A stretch of 64,000 nt of DNA from Mesorhizobium sp. GbtcB19 (GTDB taxonomy: Bacteria > Pseudomonadota > Alphaproteobacteria > Rhizobiales > Rhizobiaceae), in the NCBI RefSeq assembly GCF_019091085.1, contig NZ_JAGXJY010000005.1:62001-126000 (forward strand), read 5' to 3'. Positions 8,952-17,860 of this stretch are shown one piece after another. Within the stretch, counting starts at the first letter, position 1. Each line of letters begins with the position of its first letter. The notes beneath the pieces were generated by a model that was given only the letters and a program-made list of their open reading frames with translations, was not told the DNA's origin and made no database searches. A program made the translations under genes and the position numbers.

Positions 8952-9992
8952 ATGCTGGTCCCGCATCTGACACACGTGCCTCTCGCTGAACGCAACGCGA
9001 TGCGCGACGGCCCGCGTGACAGCGCGACCCATCTGCGCCACGCGGCCGCGGTTCCCGCTCTGGGCGAGATCGAGATCGGCGGCAAGGCGTCGCGAGAGAG
9101 CGCCGGCGAGAGCCTGACCGTCATGGCCTGGAACGTCGAGCGGCTGCGTCATGTCGATGCCATCGCCGAGACGATCGCCTGCCAGGCGCCGGGCGTCGTG
9201 TTGCTGTCCGAGGTCGACAAGGGCATGGCGCGCTCCGGCAACGGACATCTGTTGAGCCGGCTTGCCGATCGCCTGGGCCACTCCTTCGCCTATGGCGTCG
9301 AATTCCTGGAGCTCGGCACCGGCAACGAGACGGAGCAGGCGGCGAATGGCGGCGCCGAGAACATGGAGGGCTTCCACGGCAATGCCATAACCAGCGCCGT
9401 CCCGCTGCTGCGGCCCTTTCTCATCCGCTTCGACGCCGCCGGTGCCTGGTTCCTGCCGGAGCACGGCCAGCCGCGCATCGGCGGCCGCATGGCGCTCGGC
9501 GGCCAGGTGATGGTCGGCGACCGCCGAATAACCGTCGTCTCGGTGCATCTCGAAAACCGCACCGCTCCCGCCGGCCGTGCCGACCAGACACGCCACCTGC
9601 TCGACGCCATCGACAGATATGACGCGGAAGCGCCGGTGCTGATCGGCGGCGACTTCAACACGCTGACCGCCACCTATCCGGAACGCAATGACGACCCTGC
9701 CGCCTGGCGGGCGCGCATTGCCGCCGACCCGGACCGCCTGATGCATCCGGAGCATCATGAGCCCTTGTTCGCGGTGTTTGCCGAGCGTGGCTACGACTGG
9801 AAGGCGGCCAACGCGTTCGACAAGCCCACCCAGCGGCGCGCGGCCGGCGACTTGACGCCCGCTGGCCATATCGACTGGTTCTTCACCCGCGGCCTTGCGG
9901 CAAGCGCGCCGGCGACGCTGCCGGCGGTCTTGCCGGACGGCAGCCCGAGCGCCGACCACGAGGCGCTGGTGGTAACGGTGCGGGTGAAGTGA
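8952..9992 (+). CDS. Endonuclease/exonuclease/phosphatase-family protein
   Basis: 346-residue protein with the DNase I-like fold. Visible motifs are MAWNVERL (metal-binding Asn), LLSEVDKGM (catalytic Glu), VSVHLENR, GGDFNTL (Asp/Asn pair) and the C-terminal SADHEALV (catalytic Asp-His). This set hydrolyses phosphodiester or phosphomonoester bonds with Mg2+. The substrate (DNA, phosphoinositide-like lipid or other) cannot be told. No signal peptide is apparent. The start at 8952 follows GGGAAG; ATG 8922 ten codons upstream is an alternative with a weaker ribosome site. It is divergent from ugpB and may not be functionally linked. Confidence 0.8.
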   Translation: MLVPHLTHVPLAERNAMRDGPRDSATHLRHAAAVPALGEIEIGGKASRESAGESLTVMAWNVERLRHVDAIAETIACQAPGVVLLSEVDKGMARSGNGHLLSRLADRLGHSFAYGVEFLELGTGNETEQAANGGAENMEGFHGNAITSAVPLLRPFLIRFDAAGAWFLPEHGQPRIGGRMALGGQVMVGDRRITVVSVHLENRTAPAGRADQTRHLLDAIDRYDAEAPVLIGGDFNTLTATYPERNDDPAAWRARIAADPDRLMHPEHHEPLFAVFAERGYDWKAANAFDKPTQRRAAGDLTPAGHIDWFFTRGLAASAPATLPAVLPDGSPSADHEALVVTVRVK

Positions 9993-10172
9993 CGGCCTTC
10001 CGGATCGACACAGCTCAAGCCGATCCTGAAATCCGTTCCGGCGCATAACGCTTTCAGAAAATACAACCTGGAAGGCACGCAGCGGTTGCGGACGGCATAA
10101 TCGATTCTTCAGTCGTCCAGCCCTAATCAATCACGTTGGCTTGATTGATGCGGGTAGATCAGGTGAAGCAAG

Positions 10173-12656
10173 ATGCTGACCGTCTATAATTGTATCGTGA
10201 ACCAGCACGATCTGAGACTGGTTGCGCTGGCCGCGCTCATTTGCGGAATCTCCTGTTTCTCCGCCGTCAACCTGCTTCGCCATGTCGTGCAATCGACCAG
10301 TCGAAACCGTTATGCCTGGCTGCTGATTGCAGCCGCATCGACCGGATTCGGCATCTGGGCGACGCATTTCATCGCCATGATCGCCTTCACGCCGGGAATA
10401 CCGAACGCCTACAACGCCGAGCTTTCGGTGGCTTCGCTGGCGATGTCCGTCATTTTGACCGCGGCCGGGATGTGGATCGCGACCGTGCGCGGCGGCATCG
10501 ACCACTATCTCGTCGGCGGCGCCGTGCTCGGCATCGGCATTGCGGCGATGCATTATACCGGCATGGCGGCTTTCGAAGTCGAAGGCCGGATCGTCTGGAA
10601 CCAGTTGCTGGTCGCCGCCTCGTTGGCCTCGGGCATCATTCTTGCCGCGCTCTCCTTGCTTGTCGTGCTGCGCCGGCCATCGACCCTGGCAACGGTCGGC
10701 GGCGCTGTCCTGCTGACGCTGGCGATCTGCACGCTGCATTTCATCGCCATGGCCGCGGTCTCGATCTACCCGGATTCCTCGATAGGGATTTCGAAATTCA
10801 CGATCGCGCCGATGTCGCAGGCCTTTGCCGCCGCCACGGCAAGCCTGATCATCCTGGTGCTGGCCGCCACGGCGCTGTGGATCGATCTGCGCTTCCGCCG
10901 TCACAGGGCCGAGGCGGAGCGCATGCACGGCCTGGCCAATGCCGCCGTCGAAGGACTCATCGTCTGCGACGGCAATCGCGTCGTCAGCGCCAATGACAGC
11001 ATCGCGGCGCTGAGCGGCATCGCCGCGACCACGCTGAATACGATGACGCTGAGCCAACTGTTCGGCGAGCGGATCGCCTCCGCCGTCGCCGCCGGCAACG
11101 GACAGGCCCAGGAAGCCGATCTGCGCGGCCAGGGCGACAGCCCGATCCCGGTCGAGCTCATCGCCAGGAGCATCGACTATTGCGGCAAACCGCATCTGGT
11201 CGTTGCCGTACGCGATATTCGCGAGCGCAGGAAGGCCGAGCAGGAGATCATGCGGCTTGCGCATTACGACCCGCTCACCGGGCTCGCCAACCGCCGCAGC
11301 TTCGCCAGCCGGCTGGAAGCCGAGATCGCCGCGTCCGCCCCGGACGGCAAAGGCGGCGGCAAGGGCAGCCAGTTGGCGCTCATGCTTCTCGACCTCGACC
11401 GGTTCAAGGAGGTGAACGACCTCTTCGGCCACGCCGCCGGCGACGCCGTCTTGCAAAAGGTGGCCCACTGCGCCTCCGGCGTGCTGCGCCACGGCCAGAT
11501 GCTGGCCCGGCTCGGCGGTGACGAATTCGCCATCATCGCCCCCAACCTTCCGGACCCGCAGGCGGCCGGCCGCATCGCCGAAGCGGTGCTGTCCGCGCTG
11601 CGTCAGGAAAACCGGCTGTCGCCCGGCGGCATGGTGTCGGCCAGCATCGGCATCGCGCTTTATCCGCTCGACGCCGACGAGCAGGCGGCATTGATCAGCC
11701 ATGCCGACACCGCGCTTTATCGCGCCAAGGCCGAAGGCAAGGACACCTTCCGCTATTTCGAGGCCTCGATGGGCGCCGAGGCGCGCGATCGGCGCATCAT
11801 GGAGCAGGACCTGCGCCAGGCTGTAACGCGCGACGAGTTCCGTCTCGTCTACCAGCCGCAGAAAGAGATCAGCAGCGGCAGCATGGTCGGCTTCGAGGCG
11901 TTGATCCGTTGGCACCATCCCGAACGCGGCGACATTGCGCCTTCGGTGTTCATCCCGGTGGCCGAGGATTGTGGCGCCATCGCCCAGATCGGCGAATGGG
12001 TGCTGGCGACGGCCTGCAAGGAGGCCGCGAGTTGGAAGAACCCGCTGACGGTCGCCGTCAACGTCTCGGCGGTGCAGCTCCACAATCCCGATTTCAGCCG
12101 CAAGGTGCATGAGGTGCTGCTGCGCACGGGCCTGGCGGCAGGCAGGCTCGAGCTCGAGATCACCGAGACGGCGCTGATCAAGGACATGCCGCGGGCGCTG
12201 GCCACCTTACGCCAGATCAAGGCGCTCGGCGTGCGCGTGGCGATGGACGATTTCGGCACCGGCTACTCGTCGCTGTCCAATTTGCGCGCCTTCCCCTTCG
12301 ACAAGATCAAGATCGACGGATCCTTCATCAAATCGGTCGACAGGAACGATCAGGTCGCGACCATCGTGCGCGCCGTGCTTGGCCTGGGGCGCGGCCTCGG
12401 CCTGCCGGTTCTGGCCGAAGGCGTCGAGACGCTGGACGAGCTGCGCTTCCTCGATGCCGAGGATTGCGACATCGGCCAGGGATACTATCTGGGCAGGCCC
12501 GGCCCGATTGAGGCGTTCAGCGAACTGACGGGCGTTGCGGCGGCCGATGACGGCGTCAAGGAAGACGATGCGGTCGGGGCAACCGCCAAGGTCGAAAGAG
12601 CCCGGGGCGGCAGCATCCTGATGCTGCAGCCAGCCGCGGCCGCGCACTCAGTCTGA
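10173..12656 (+). CDS. MHYT-PAS-GGDEF-EAL cyclic-di-GMP signalling protein
   Basis: 827-residue membrane protein for cyclic-di-GMP turnover. Residues 1-245 form an MHYT sensor with about seven membrane helices and the repeated signatures ATHFIAM, MHYTGMAAF (His 127) and LHFIAMAAV, proposed in this family to bind a metal for O2, CO or NO sensing. A PAS-like segment follows at 250-355. The GGDEF domain is intact (GGDEF at 448-452), but the allosteric I-site reads R439-H-G-Q442 rather than RxxD. The EAL domain is intact: EAL at 575-577, EITETALI, DDFGTGYSSL and AEGVET. Both synthesis and hydrolysis are therefore possible; which dominates cannot be read from sequence. Confidence 0.93.
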   Translation: MLTVYNCIVNQHDLRLVALAALICGISCFSAVNLLRHVVQSTSRNRYAWLLIAAASTGFGIWATHFIAMIAFTPGIPNAYNAELSVASLAMSVILTAAGMWIATVRGGIDHYLVGGAVLGIGIAAMHYTGMAAFEVEGRIVWNQLLVAASLASGIILAALSLLVVLRRPSTLATVGGAVLLTLAICTLHFIAMAAVSIYPDSSIGISKFTIAPMSQAFAAATASLIILVLAATALWIDLRFRRHRAEAERMHGLANAAVEGLIVCDGNRVVSANDSIAALSGIAATTLNTMTLSQLFGERIASAVAAGNGQAQEADLRGQGDSPIPVELIARSIDYCGKPHLVVAVRDIRERRKAEQEIMRLAHYDPLTGLANRRSFASRLEAEIAASAPDGKGGGKGSQLALMLLDLDRFKEVNDLFGHAAGDAVLQKVAHCASGVLRHGQMLARLGGDEFAIIAPNLPDPQAAGRIAEAVLSALRQENRLSPGGMVSASIGIALYPLDADEQAALISHADTALYRAKAEGKDTFRYFEASMGAEARDRRIMEQDLRQAVTRDEFRLVYQPQKEISSGSMVGFEALIRWHHPERGDIAPSVFIPVAEDCGAIAQIGEWVLATACKEAASWKNPLTVAVNVSAVQLHNPDFSRKVHEVLLRTGLAAGRLELEITETALIKDMPRALATLRQIKALGVRVAMDDFGTGYSSLSNLRAFPFDKIKIDGSFIKSVDRNDQVATIVRAVLGLGRGLGLPVLAEGVETLDELRFLDAEDCDIGQGYYLGRPGPIEAFSELTGVAAADDGVKEDDAVGATAKVERARGGSILMLQPAAAAHSV

Positions 12657-12661
12657 GATCA

Positions 12662-13345
12662 TCACGGCGCTAGCGCCGCTTCCACCAGCCGCTTGGCGTC
12701 GGGGCTCGACCATTCGGCCGGGCCGTTCATATGCGCGATCAGGCAGCCTTCGGCGTCGATCAGCATGGTCACCGGAAGCCCTAGCGCCAGCCCGCGCGTC
12801 TTCGCCTCATTGAACAGGGCGATCGTCGGATCCCGGTAGAAGCCGAGCGTCTCGACGCCGATCTCCTTGAGAAACTTCTTCGGCTTCGTGTCGTCGCCGG
12901 TGTCGACATTGACCGCCACGACCTCGAAGGCGTTGCTGCCCTTCTCCTTCTGCAGCGCATCGAGCGCCGGCATCTCGGCCCGGCACGGCGCACACCATGT
13001 CGCCCACAGATTGAGCAGCACGGTCTTGCCGGCGTGGTCGGCAATCGTCATCGGCTTGCCGTCGGGCCTGTTGAACGCCAGGCTTTTCAGTGATTGCGGC
13101 GGGTCCGCCGGCTGCAGCGCCGCCACCTGGCCGACGGCTTTCGCCGCGACAGCCTTGGCGCGCGCGGATTTCGCCGCGCAGGCGGCATCATCCTTGCTGG
13201 CGACGGCAGCGGCCTTCTCGGGAGCATTGTTGCCAGAACCGCTCTCGCTGACATATACCGCGACCGCGCCGGCCAGCACGCCCGCCACCAAAGCGACGAG
13301 GATGAGGCGCGTAGCCGGGAACAAAAATCTACTGCCGTCTGACAT
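12662..13345 (-). CDS. tlpA: Membrane-anchored thiol:disulfide oxidoreductase TlpA
   Basis: 227-residue thioredoxin-like protein with an N-terminal membrane anchor (residues 10-33) and a periplasmic thioredoxin domain. The active site is WATWCAPCR with C118 and C121. TlpA reduces copper-site cysteines in cytochrome oxidase assembly factors in related bacteria. The cis-Pro loop is in [10 protein letters not shown]. The gene is divergent from argH with 33 bp between the starts, an arrangement common in alphaproteobacteria. The Ala/Lys-rich linker (residues 45-75) is low complexity and contains an extra cysteine. Start at 13345 was chosen because it begins the anchor; the frame extends into argH. 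Confidence 0.9.
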   Translation of the reverse strand: MSDGSRFLFPATRLILVALVAGVLAGAVAVYVSESGSGNNAPEKAAAVASKDDAACAAKSARAKAVAAKAVGQVAALQPADPPQSLKSLAFNRPDGKPMTIADHAGKTVLLNLWATWCAPCRAEMPALDALQKEKGSNAFEVVAVNVDTGDDTKPKKFLKEIGVETLGFYRDPTIALFNEAKTRGLALGLPVTMLIDAEGCLIAHMNGPAEWSSPDAKRLVEAALAP

Positions 13346-13378
13346 TTTCAAAACTGCTCCGGAGCACGGGTTATAGCG

Positions 13379-14779
13379 ATGAGCGACAAGAAGGCCAGCA
13401 ACCAGATGTGGGGCGGACGTTTTGCCTCGGGTCCGGCCGCGATCATGGAAGCGATCAACGCGTCGATCGGCTTCGACCGCAAGCTCTATGCGCAGGACAT
13501 AAGCGGATCGATCGCCCATAGCGAGATGCTGGCCGAAACGGGCATTATTTCGGCGGCCGATCAGGAAAAGATCGCTCACGGGCTGAACACGATCCTGAAA
13601 GAGATCGAGGCCGGCAAGTTTGAATTCTCGACCAGGCTGGAAGATATCCACATGAATGTCGAGGCGCGGCTTGCCGACCTGATCGGCGCGGCGGCGGGAC
13701 GCCTGCACACCGCCCGCTCACGCAACGACCAGGTGGCCGTCGACCTGAGACTCTGGGTCAAGCAGGAATGCCAGCGCGTCGCCGAGGCGCTGAAGGACCT
13801 GATTGCCGCTTTCCTCGAACGCGCCGAGGAGCATGCGGCAACCGTCATGCCCGGCTTCACCCATCTGCAGGCGGCGCAGCCGGTGACCTTCGGCCATCAT
13901 CTGATGGCCTATGTCGAGATGTTCGGCCGCGACCTGTCGCGCGTGCGCGACGCCATCGAGCGCATGGATGAGAGCCCGCTCGGCGCGGCGGCCCTTGCCG
14001 GCACCAGCTTCGGCATCGACCGCCACATGACGGCGAAAGCGCTCGGCTTCCGCGAGCCGACGCGCAATTCCCTCGACAGCGTTTCGGACCGCGACTTCGC
14101 GCTCGAATTCCTGAGCCTTGCCGCGATCTGCGGCACGCATCTGTCCAGGCTTGCCGAAGAGATCGTCATCTGGTCGACGCCGCAATTCGGCTTCATCCGG
14201 CTGTCGGATTCCTTCTCCACCGGCTCCTCGATCATGCCGCAGAAGAAGAACCCGGACGCCGCCGAGCTGGTGCGCGGCAAGGCCGGCCGCGTCAATGGCC
14301 ACCTGGTTGGTCTGCTGACGGTGATGAAGGGCATGCCGCTGAGCTACGGCAAAGACATGCAGGAGGACAAGGAGGCGGTCTTCGACGCCGCCGAGACGCT
14401 CGACCTGATGCTGGCCGCGACCGCCGGCATGGTGCGCGACATGACCGTCAACGCCGCCGCCATGAAGAAGGCCGCCGGCGCTGGCCACGCCACGGCAACC
14501 GACCTTGCCGACTGGCTGGTGCGCAATCTCGGCCTGCCCTTCCGCGAAGCCCATCACGTCACCGGCCGCGCCGTGGCGCTGGCCGAGGAGAAGAAGGTCG
14601 GGCTGGAGAAGCTGTCGCTGGAGGACCTGCGTTCCATCCATTCCGGCATCACCGAGGATATCTTCTCGGTGCTTGCCGTGCAGAACTCGGTGAAGAGCCG
14701 CACAAGCTTCGGCGGCACCGCGCCGTCGGAAGTGCGAAAGCAGATCCGCTACTGGAAAAAGCGCCTCGCCAGGGCTTAA
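13379..14779 (+). CDS. argH: Argininosuccinate lyase
   Basis: 466-residue lyase that splits argininosuccinate into arginine and fumarate, the last step of arginine synthesis. The superfamily signature [12 protein letters not shown] lies at about residues 281-292 and holds the catalytic serine loop. [16 protein letters not shown] near 110 and [12 protein letters not shown] near 160 are further hallmark blocks. Length is typical. It is the first gene of a likely argH-lptM-lysA cluster. Confidence 0.96.
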   Translation: MSDKKASNQMWGGRFASGPAAIMEAINASIGFDRKLYAQDISGSIAHSEMLAETGIISAADQEKIAHGLNTILKEIEAGKFEFSTRLEDIHMNVEARLADLIGAAAGRLHTARSRNDQVAVDLRLWVKQECQRVAEALKDLIAAFLERAEEHAATVMPGFTHLQAAQPVTFGHHLMAYVEMFGRDLSRVRDAIERMDESPLGAAALAGTSFGIDRHMTAKALGFREPTRNSLDSVSDRDFALEFLSLAAICGTHLSRLAEEIVIWSTPQFGFIRLSDSFSTGSSIMPQKKNPDAAELVRGKAGRVNGHLVGLLTVMKGMPLSYGKDMQEDKEAVFDAAETLDLMLAATAGMVRDMTVNAAAMKKAAGAGHATATDLADWLVRNLGLPFREAHHVTGRAVALAEEKKVGLEKLSLEDLRSIHSGITEDIFSVLAVQNSVKSRTSFGGTAPSEVRKQIRYWKKRLARA

Positions 14780-14907
14780 TGCATGTCGCCCAGGAGTGGG
14801 CAGCGGTTCTGGGACAACGACGTGCATCAAAACAATTGCCGGGATGCAAAGCGCCGAAAACTCGGCTAAAAGCGGCGGCACAGAAACAGTTTCAAACGGA
14901 TGGATCG

Positions 14908-15114
14908 ATGACCCGTAGCAGGATTTTGGTGACGCTCGCGCTGCTGGCGGCGGTTGTCACCGTCACGGCCTGCGGCAGGAAGACCGGGCTCGACACGCCC
15001 TATGAGGCGGCGGAGCAGGCGCGCAAGGATGCCGAACGCGCCAAGCAGCCGGTGCCGCCAGAACCGGAAAAACCGGTCAAGGACAAGAAGTTCATTCTCG
15101 ACCCCTTGCTCTAG
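14908..15114 (+). CDS. lptM: LptM (YifL)-like small outer-membrane lipoprotein
   Basis: 68-residue lipoprotein. The signal peptide ends at a lipobox with Cys22 (TVTAC), followed at once by GRKTGLDTPYEA, which resembles the CGxKGPLYxP signature of LptM/YifL. The mature tail is short, charged and Pro/Lys-rich. In E. coli LptM helps mature the LptDE lipopolysaccharide translocon, and yifL likewise lies beside diaminopimelate/lysine genes. ATG 14908 starts the signal peptide; upstream in-frame codons lack one. The lysA start follows 53 bp later. Family membership is inferred from the post-Cys motif and gene context. Confidence 0.78.
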   Translation: MTRSRILVTLALLAAVVTVTACGRKTGLDTPYEAAEQARKDAERAKQPVPPEPEKPVKDKKFILDPLL

Positions 15115-15166
15115 AGCCGATGAGCACCTGATCTCATCGGGCTCCAACTTTTCGGAACCAACTCTC

Positions 15167-16435
15167 GTGAACCATTTCGATTACCGCGACGGCGTGCTCC
15201 ATGCCGAAGACGTCGCGATCCCCGATATCGCGGCCGAGGTCGGCACGCCCTTCTACTGCTATTCGACGGCGACGCTGACCCGGCATTTTCGTGTCTTCAA
15301 GGAGGCCTTCGCCGGCCTCGACGCGCTGGTCTGCTACGCCATGAAGGCGAACTCCAACCAGGCCGTGCTGAAGACGCTGGCCAGGCAGGGCGCCGGCGCC
15401 GACGTGGTCTCGGAAGGCGAACTCCGCCGCGCCCTGGCCGCTGGCATTCCGGCCGACAAGATCCTGTTTTCCGGCGTCGGCAAGACCGCGCGCGAAATGG
15501 ACTTCGCGCTAACCGCCGGCATTCTCTGCTTCAACGTCGAATCTGAGCCTGAGCTCGAACTGCTGTCGGCGCGCGCCGTCGCACTCGGCAAGGTGGCGCC
15601 CGTCTCGCTGCGCATCAACCCGGATGTCGATGCCAGGACACACAAGAAGATCTCGACCGGCAAGGCCGAGAACAAGTTCGGCATTCCGTGGCAACGCGCC
15701 CGGCAGGTCTATGCCCGCGCGGCTGAATTGCCTGGGATCAAGGTGACCGGCATCGACACCCATATCGGCAGCCAGATCACCGAGTTGCAGCCGTTCGACG
15801 ATGCCTTCGCGCTGCTGGTCGAACTGGTAGGCACGCTGCGCGCCGACGGCCATTCGATCGAGCATGTCGATCTCGGCGGCGGCCTCGGCATTCCTTACCG
15901 CGTCGACAACAGCCCGCCGCCGCTGCCCGACGCCTATGCCGAGATCGTCAGGAAGCACGTCACCAGGCTCGGTCTCAAGGTGATGTTCGAGCCCGGCCGC
16001 CTGATCGTCGGCAATGCCGGCATCCTGGTGTCGCAGGTCATCTACGTGAAGGAAGGCGACGCCAAGAACTTCCTCGTCGTCGACGCCGCCATGAACGACC
16101 TGATCCGGCCGACGCTCTATGACGCCTTCCACGACATCAGGCCGGTGGTGCAGCCGCCCGCCTCGACGCCGCGCATGAAGGTCGACGTCGTCGGCCCGGT
16201 CTGCGAGACCGGCGACTTCATCGGCCTCGACCGCGACCTGCCGAGGCTGAAGGCGGGCGACCTGATCGCCGTGTCCACCGCCGGCGCCTATGGCGCGGTG
16301 CAGGCCGGCACCTACAACACCAGGCTTCTGGTGCCTGAGGTTCTGGTCGACGGCGACCGTTTCCATGTCGTGCGGCCGCGCCAGACCTATGAGGAACTGA
16401 TCGGATTGGATTCGATCCCCGACTGGCTGAAGTAG
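15167..16435 (+). CDS. lysA: Diaminopimelate decarboxylase
   Basis: 422-residue PLP-dependent decarboxylase that converts meso-diaminopimelate to lysine. K60 in CYAMKANSN is the PLP lysine. The conserved HIGSQI, DLGGGLG and EPGRLIVGNAG blocks follow, and GPVCETGDF supplies the substrate cysteine from the partner subunit. The start is GTG 15167 (NHFDYRDGVLHAED), the usual N-terminus of rhizobial LysA. The frame is open upstream across the lptM-like gene, but in another phase and without support. Length matches the family. Confidence 0.95.
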   Translation: MNHFDYRDGVLHAEDVAIPDIAAEVGTPFYCYSTATLTRHFRVFKEAFAGLDALVCYAMKANSNQAVLKTLARQGAGADVVSEGELRRALAAGIPADKILFSGVGKTAREMDFALTAGILCFNVESEPELELLSARAVALGKVAPVSLRINPDVDARTHKKISTGKAENKFGIPWQRARQVYARAAELPGIKVTGIDTHIGSQITELQPFDDAFALLVELVGTLRADGHSIEHVDLGGGLGIPYRVDNSPPPLPDAYAEIVRKHVTRLGLKVMFEPGRLIVGNAGILVSQVIYVKEGDAKNFLVVDAAMNDLIRPTLYDAFHDIRPVVQPPASTPRMKVDVVGPVCETGDFIGLDRDLPRLKAGDLIAVSTAGAYGAVQAGTYNTRLLVPEVLVDGDRFHVVRPRQTYEELIGLDSIPDWLK

Positions 16436-16451
16436 CGCGCCTGGCGAAGCG

Positions 16452-16754
16452 CTAGATCTTTTCTTGGATCAGCGCCTTGGCTTCGGCAATTCGGCCCTCG
16501 TCGCGGCGATAGAAGATCCACTGTTTGATGCGCTTGGTCGAGAGCAGGCCGGCCTGGGTCAGCACGCGCATATGCTCGCTCAGCGTCGCCTGGGTGATGC
16601 CGAGCTTTTCGGCGATCAGCAGTGCGCAGACGCCGTCCTCGACCAGATCGCCATCGGCCTGGCGCGGAAAATGCGCGCGCGGATCCTTGAGCCAATCGAG
16701 AATCTGCAGCCTGCGCTCATTGGCGACCGCCTTGAAGATGTCGACCTCTTGCAT
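16452..16754 (-). CDS. ArsR-family transcriptional regulator
   Basis: 100-residue winged-helix protein. The HTH is ANERRLQILDWL followed by LGITQATLSEHMRVLTQAGLL, then a wing with KRIKQWIFYRRD. The single cysteine (C43) and the lack of a CxC metal motif suggest it may not be a metal sensor. It is divergent from a PLP dehydratase gene with 50 bp between starts, which probably holds its operator. It likely represses itself and possibly the dehydratase. Confidence 0.85.
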   Translation of the reverse strand: MQEVDIFKAVANERRLQILDWLKDPRAHFPRQADGDLVEDGVCALLIAEKLGITQATLSEHMRVLTQAGLLSTKRIKQWIFYRRDEGRIAEAKALIQEKI

Positions 16755-16778
16755 TTAGTCATTTTGCTAAGTTACTAA
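16755..16778. promoter_or_regulatory. Inverted repeat in the ArsR/dehydratase divergent promoter
   Basis: TTAGT (16755-16759) and ACTAA (16774-16778) are reverse complements spaced by 14 bp in an AT-rich stretch immediately upstream of the regulator start. Half-site spacing is plausible for an ArsR dimer. The arms are short, so this is a candidate only. Confidence 0.4.
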
Positions 16779-16804
16779 TTGAAGTCAATCCCAAGGAGCA
16801 GGTT

Positions 16805-17746
16805 ATGTCGAGCACCAAAACGATCACGCGCGAACGCATCGCCGCTGTCGAACCGCGCATCCGGCCCTATGTGCGCCACACGCCGGTCATGCGCGTCGAC
16901 ATGGCGGATTTCGGCCGTCCCGCCTTTCCGGTCGATCTCAAGCTCGAATGCCTGCAGCATTCCGGCTCCTTCAAGGCGCGCGGCGCCTTCACCAATCTGC
17001 TGACGCGGCCGGTGCCCGAAGCCGGCGTCGTCGCGGCGTCGGGCGGCAATCACGGTGCCGCTGTCGCCTACGCCGCCATGAAGCTCGGCCACAAGGCCAC
17101 CATCTTCGTGCCCGAGGTCAGCCCGCCGGCCAAGCTCGCGCGCATCCGCGGCTACGGCGCCGAGCTGGTGGTCGGCGGTGCCCGCTATGCCGAGGCGCTT
17201 GCCGCCAGCGAGGACTTTGCCGGAAAGACCGGAGCCCTGCAGATCCATGCCTTCAACCAGGAGGAAACGCTGCTCGGCCAGGGCACGCTGGGCCTGGAGA
17301 TCGAGGCCGATCTGCCCGAAATCGACACGCTGCTGGTTGCCGTCGGCGGCGGCGGCTTGATCGGCGGCATCGCCGCCTGGTTCTCGGGGCGCATCCGCAT
17401 CATCGCCATCGAGCCCGAAGGCGCGCCGACGCTCTACCGCGCCCTGGAGGCCGGCCAGCCGGTCGACGCGCCAGCCGAAGGCATCGCGGCCGATTCGCTG
17501 GCGCCGAAGCGCGTCGGCGAGATGATGTTTCCGATCGCCGAGGCCTATGTCGAACGCTCGATCCTGGTCAGCGACGACGACATCGTCGCGGCGCAGCAGG
17601 CGCTGTGGGACCGCGTGCGAATCATCGCCGAGCCAGGCGGCGCCGCGGCCTTCGCCGCAGTGCTTTCCGGGCGTTATGTGCCGGCGGAGGGCGAGCGCGT
17701 GGCGGTCCTGGTCTGCGGTTCCAACACGAATCCCGGCAATTTCTGA
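16805..17746 (+). CDS. PLP-dependent threonine/serine dehydratase
   Basis: 313-residue fold-type II PLP enzyme. The PLP lysine is in HSGSFKARGAF near residue 59, the cofactor phosphate loop is VGGGGLIGG near residue 183, and SGGNHGAAVAYAA is the substrate-binding loop. This set defines catabolic threonine/serine dehydratases and the related racemases. Reaction: deamination of L-threonine or L-serine to the 2-oxo acid and ammonia. No ACT domain is present, so no feedback regulation by isoleucine. It faces an ArsR-type regulator. Confidence 0.88.
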   Translation: MSSTKTITRERIAAVEPRIRPYVRHTPVMRVDMADFGRPAFPVDLKLECLQHSGSFKARGAFTNLLTRPVPEAGVVAASGGNHGAAVAYAAMKLGHKATIFVPEVSPPAKLARIRGYGAELVVGGARYAEALAASEDFAGKTGALQIHAFNQEETLLGQGTLGLEIEADLPEIDTLLVAVGGGGLIGGIAAWFSGRIRIIAIEPEGAPTLYRALEAGQPVDAPAEGIAADSLAPKRVGEMMFPIAEAYVERSILVSDDDIVAAQQALWDRVRIIAEPGGAAAFAAVLSGRYVPAEGERVAVLVCGSNTNPGNF

Positions 17747-17860
17747 TCATAACCCGGCCAAACCGCTTCACGTTTTTGGAACCCGCCTCGCCTTTGCCGT
17801 GTTTGCTGGTATCCTTCTGACGATGACGTCCGGCCGGTTGTGGCCGGGCAGGAAGGGCCG

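Noticed and set aside
10127..10150. Short inverted repeat AATCAA/TTGATT upstream of the GGDEF-EAL gene
   Set aside because: Six-base arms with a ten-base spacer are expected by chance at this scale, and nothing else supports an operator.
10131..12110. 659-codon open frame on the minus strand opposite the GGDEF-EAL gene
   Set aside because: It is the shadow of a GC-rich coding strand: composition is dominated by R, G, A, D and H, there is no known domain, and the plus strand codes a protein with every domain motif intact.
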